Origin: Syngnathus acus
Lineage: Eukaryota > Chordata > Actinopteri > Syngnathiformes > Syngnathidae
DNA: 64,000 nt
Reading direction: 5' to 3'
Assembly: GCF_901709675.1 (NCBI RefSeq)
Contig: NC_051105.1
Coordinates: 5,259,104-5,323,103, forward strand
The notes beneath the pieces are model-generated. The model saw nothing but the letters and a program-made list of their open reading frames with translations. It was not told the DNA's origin and did no database searches. Position numbers and translations under genes: made by a program. This document shows positions 61,111 to 64,000 of this stretch, piece after piece (within the stretch, counting starts at the first letter, position 1; the number at the start of each line of letters is the position of its first letter).

Positions 61111-61675
61111 AATCACAAAGATTCTATTGAAATGCCCAGTTTTTTTTTATTCAATACACAAGGCATAAAAGTTCCTTTCAATATAAAATCTCAGTGGGAG
61201 TGTTGTACAAATCCAACAACATTAGAAGCAAAAAATCTCATAAAACATCAGAAGCAATGATTGGATCAATTTTTTTTCCCATGATTTTAGTTGAATGGCC
61301 CTCGAAAGACTTTCAAGAGGGGAAAAAAAGTTACCCACCCCTAAGAAAAAACACTTTAGCCAGAGTAGCAGTGCCGTGATAACAAACAAAGATGGATGGG
61401 AAACGTAAGCTTTTTAAGACAGGCCGAGGCAGAGATAGAGAGCGGCGCTAAATAAATCGAGCGAGGCTGCAAAGAAGTGTGAGTGACATGTTTACGGTGG
61501 GTTGGAATAATGGAGACAGAGGGGGACAGAGCGGAAAGACATCTGGTGAACAAAGCAAACCACATCGTGCATCTAATATTCACTCATTATAACTTCATTA
61601 TTCTTATTATTAAATCATATTTCTTGAATATTAACACACACCTGGCGGTTACATAATGTGTTGTTATAATAAGTA

Positions 61676-61844
61676 CCGTAATTTTCGGACTATAAGTCGC
61701 GTTTTTTTTTCATAGTTTGGGTGGGGGGGCGACTTATACTCAGGAGCGATTTATATACATATATATGGGGTTTTTCACTTTTTTGGGCATTTTATGGCTG
61801 GTGCGACTTATACTCCGGTGCGACTTATAGTCCGAAAATTACGG
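61676..61844. mobile_element. TA-flanked palindromic MITE, 'AAGTCGC' subfamily, complete
   Basis: The terminal inverted repeats are perfect over at least 25 bp: CCGTAATTTTCGGACTATAA then GTCGC at the left, and its exact complement at the right. Both ends are flanked by TA. Internally it carries further GCGACTTATA motifs. The 169-bp copy is well preserved, which suggests fairly recent insertion. It is related to, but distinct from, the GGCGCACC elements. Confidence 0.88.
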
Positions 61845-63204
61845 TAGTGGCAATCTCTGGTCAATATACTGCATTGGAATATCACACAATTTGTTACTGT
61901 ATGTTACGAACACAAAATTGAAATCACACTTTTTGTAGGAACACAATAACCTGCAGCCAGATAAATTCATTTGCCACAATTCCAGGTCACAGACAAACAC
62001 ACCATAAAAGTGAAGCCCAAAATGCACACAAAAGATTCTGCAGGAACAGCAGACTAACATCTATTAATCCAAAAATTCCAAATTTTTATCTCTATTATTC
62101 GTGTCTCTTTATTCAATTTAAGAGGTCCTGTCCTTGGTAATCTGATTTTAGTACACCACTGAAAGATTTTGTGATAAACTGCTTCGCCACCTTGCTTATC
62201 AGACAAAGGGGAGACATGTTTTCATGCTTCACGGAATTTAACTTTTGTTTCCACTTGCGTGACAAAGAAAGCAGCCAAGAAAAAATGACAAGACCGCAAT
62301 ACATGATTCACAACAGAAATAATTATCTTCACGTTCCACCGACATCACTTGCCACCTCCAACGAATGTGATTTTTTTTTTTTTTTTTTTTACACCAAATG
62401 AATAATGCATAAGAAAAAGAACACAGCACATAATTCAAACCACAAAAAGAACACCGCACAAATTACCTTCACCTTTCGGGTTTATTGACTGCACACGACG
62501 ATAATGTTGCTTTACCATAAACAGGCGAGCAAGTGAGCTAATTGCTACACACTAGCAAAATGTTTTGAGACTATGCACTGTACAAGTGACCTTCCTAACC
62601 CTGCATGTGGCCACCGTTTGACTTCATGCTAATTAGCCTCGCATGTTCCCATGAGCACAGCGGGATGCTTTGCATGGAAGGCATCCATCCTGTGGTTATA
62701 AGACGAACACACAGTCTGCAAATAAAAATGACATGTCACCAATAATCCAGTCAGGGGTCGTCAGATAATCTGGGCGATACTCGGACAGGCTATCAATAAA
62801 GTGCTTACGAGTCCCCTGTGTCAAAGTGCAAGAGGTGAAATCTTGCTTGAGCCTTAGTGAGACCAACATAGCAAGAGAGTCTACTAATAGAAAAGGATTA
62901 ATGACAAAACCCATTACACTTCTCTTCGTCTTCTTGACAACGGTCGCTTTGGAAACCATTTAGTTGGTAGAAAGTAATAGAAATCCACTGAGTCCATTCC
63001 AGGCAAGCATTGAAGCCTCCCAGAAGATAAGCATGGAGGCACACGAGGTTCTAACGACAATTGGAACGCAAAATGTCGTTAAGGACAAAATCCTTAAATA
63101 TGAATGTAGCTTGAATTCTGAACAAGAAATTCATTTATAACACACATCATCTATCTGCTGATAAAAAGAGAGGCATATACCATATATATATAAGAGAGCC
63201 ATAT

Positions 63205-63291
63205 ATAAGGCACACTGGCCTATAAGGCGCACTGTCGGCTTTTGAGAAAATTTTAGGTTTTTAGGTGCGCCTTTTAGGGCGGAAAATACGG
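63205..63291 (-). mobile_element. TA-flanked inverted-repeat element, 'GGCGCACC' subfamily, end fragment
   Basis: ATAAGGCGCACTGTCGGCTT, then TTTTAGGTTTTTAGGTGCGC and GGCGGAAAATACGG followed by TA. This is a reversed end copy of the family at 25120 and 58847. Confidence 0.8.
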
Positions 63292-64000
63292 TACTTCTCA
63301 AAAGTGTTCCTTTGGCATTAGAGGATGCCGCACCCGACAGCAAAGCGTCATTTAGACGGACAGTCACTATTAGAGGAAATATAGGAACCCAAAATGTGTG
63401 TGGTTGCTGCTTAGAAAACAAATCCAGAAACTAACCTGGGTCTGCAGTTAATGCATACTAGCAAGACTAACTATAAAAGATTTTTAAAGTGCCCCGCCCC
63501 CCTATATTATGTATATTTACGTTGGCACTACAGCCAACAGTCAGAAGCAGAAAAAACGACAACATAACTTGAAGGTGTGGTACAAAACAAGTTGGGTTGT
63601 TTTCTTAACTGGACCAACAGGACTGTCATTAATTGCAGACAAAGTTCGCTGTCATCAAACACGCTCTTCCGCAGAAACATAAATGATGTCACAAAAGAGT
63701 CAATGAACTTGAAGTCAAATAAAAGCCATTCATGTCGTACTAATCGGAGAAATGGAACCATCATGCATGACATCACTGTATTTTATGAGTGCATTTATGA
63801 GGAGAGAAGACAAAAATACATTGTACAAAGTATATGAAAGAAGGCAAAATGTAAGGTCAATATGTTCCAATCCAAACAAGTAGTAACTTTTTTTTTTTTT
63901 TAAATCATTTCAATTAGTCGGGTGAGACAGCGTACTCGGACTCACTACAGCAAAAGCCGGTTACATCATCTGCGTGCGTGCGTGTGTGCGTGCGTGCGTG

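Larger units (their letters stand above)
46302..64000 (-). other. Probable first intron of plcl (3' part), non-coding
   Basis: PLCL1/PLCL2 have a very long intron after the first exon, and exon A begins exactly at that conserved boundary. I therefore read this region as intron, transcribed on the minus strand. No exon encoding an N-terminus ending in the family's usual Ser-Ile-Ile-Lys was recognised. Contents are an AT-rich low-complexity tract (46440-46515), TG repeats (47609-47641, 63969-64000), hAT-like, Tc1-like and inverted-repeat elements listed separately, and repeat-free candidate conserved blocks at about 50400-50550, 54950-55100 and 62570-62700. Confidence 0.6.

Overview
The window is vertebrate genomic DNA, almost certainly from a teleost fish and probably a percomorph. 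The signs are a spliced gene with compact GT-AG introns, many (CA)n, (GATG)n and (TTTG)n microsatellites, and several dispersed repeats typical of teleost genomes (Tc1/mariner-like pieces, hAT-like pieces, and the 'CCAATCACAGGGCACAT' repeat). I found no bacterial, phage or CRISPR features. The species cannot be named from sequence alone.

There is one protein-coding gene I can defend, on the minus strand at 37285-46301. It is an inactive phospholipase C-like protein of the PLCL1/PLCL2 (PRIP) family. Eleven exons join in frame with consistent GT-AG sites and give 1,091 residues plus a stop. Only the first exon (N-terminus, promoter) is missing; it should lie beyond the right edge. The order is PP1-docking segment, PH domain, EF-hand region, PLC X box, X-Y linker, PLC Y box, C2 domain, helical C-terminal region and a Ser-rich tail. 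The X-box residues for catalysis and Ca2+ binding are replaced. The region that I believe is one large exon in mammalian PLCL1/PLCL2 is divided into seven exons here.

Region by region: 1-37284 lies downstream of the gene. It has no recognisable exon and holds repeats plus several repeat-free, TAAT/ATTA-rich blocks that look like candidate conserved non-coding elements (about 9.2, 11.1-12.1, 17.4, 21.1, 29.0, 30.1 and 31.2 kb). 37285-46301 is the gene body. 46302-64000 is best read as the 3' part of its large first intron, with hAT-like and Tc1-like remnants, two TA-flanked inverted-repeat elements, a G/A-rich hexamer microsatellite and further candidate conserved blocks.

The most interesting points are the degraded PLC active site and altered exon structure, which suggest a divergent third PLCL-type paralogue; a separate frame-neutral 75-bp exon carrying the PP1-docking motif; and an unnamed ~106-bp repeat present twice, 47 kb apart and in opposite orientation. 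I did not find a previously undescribed multi-gene system.
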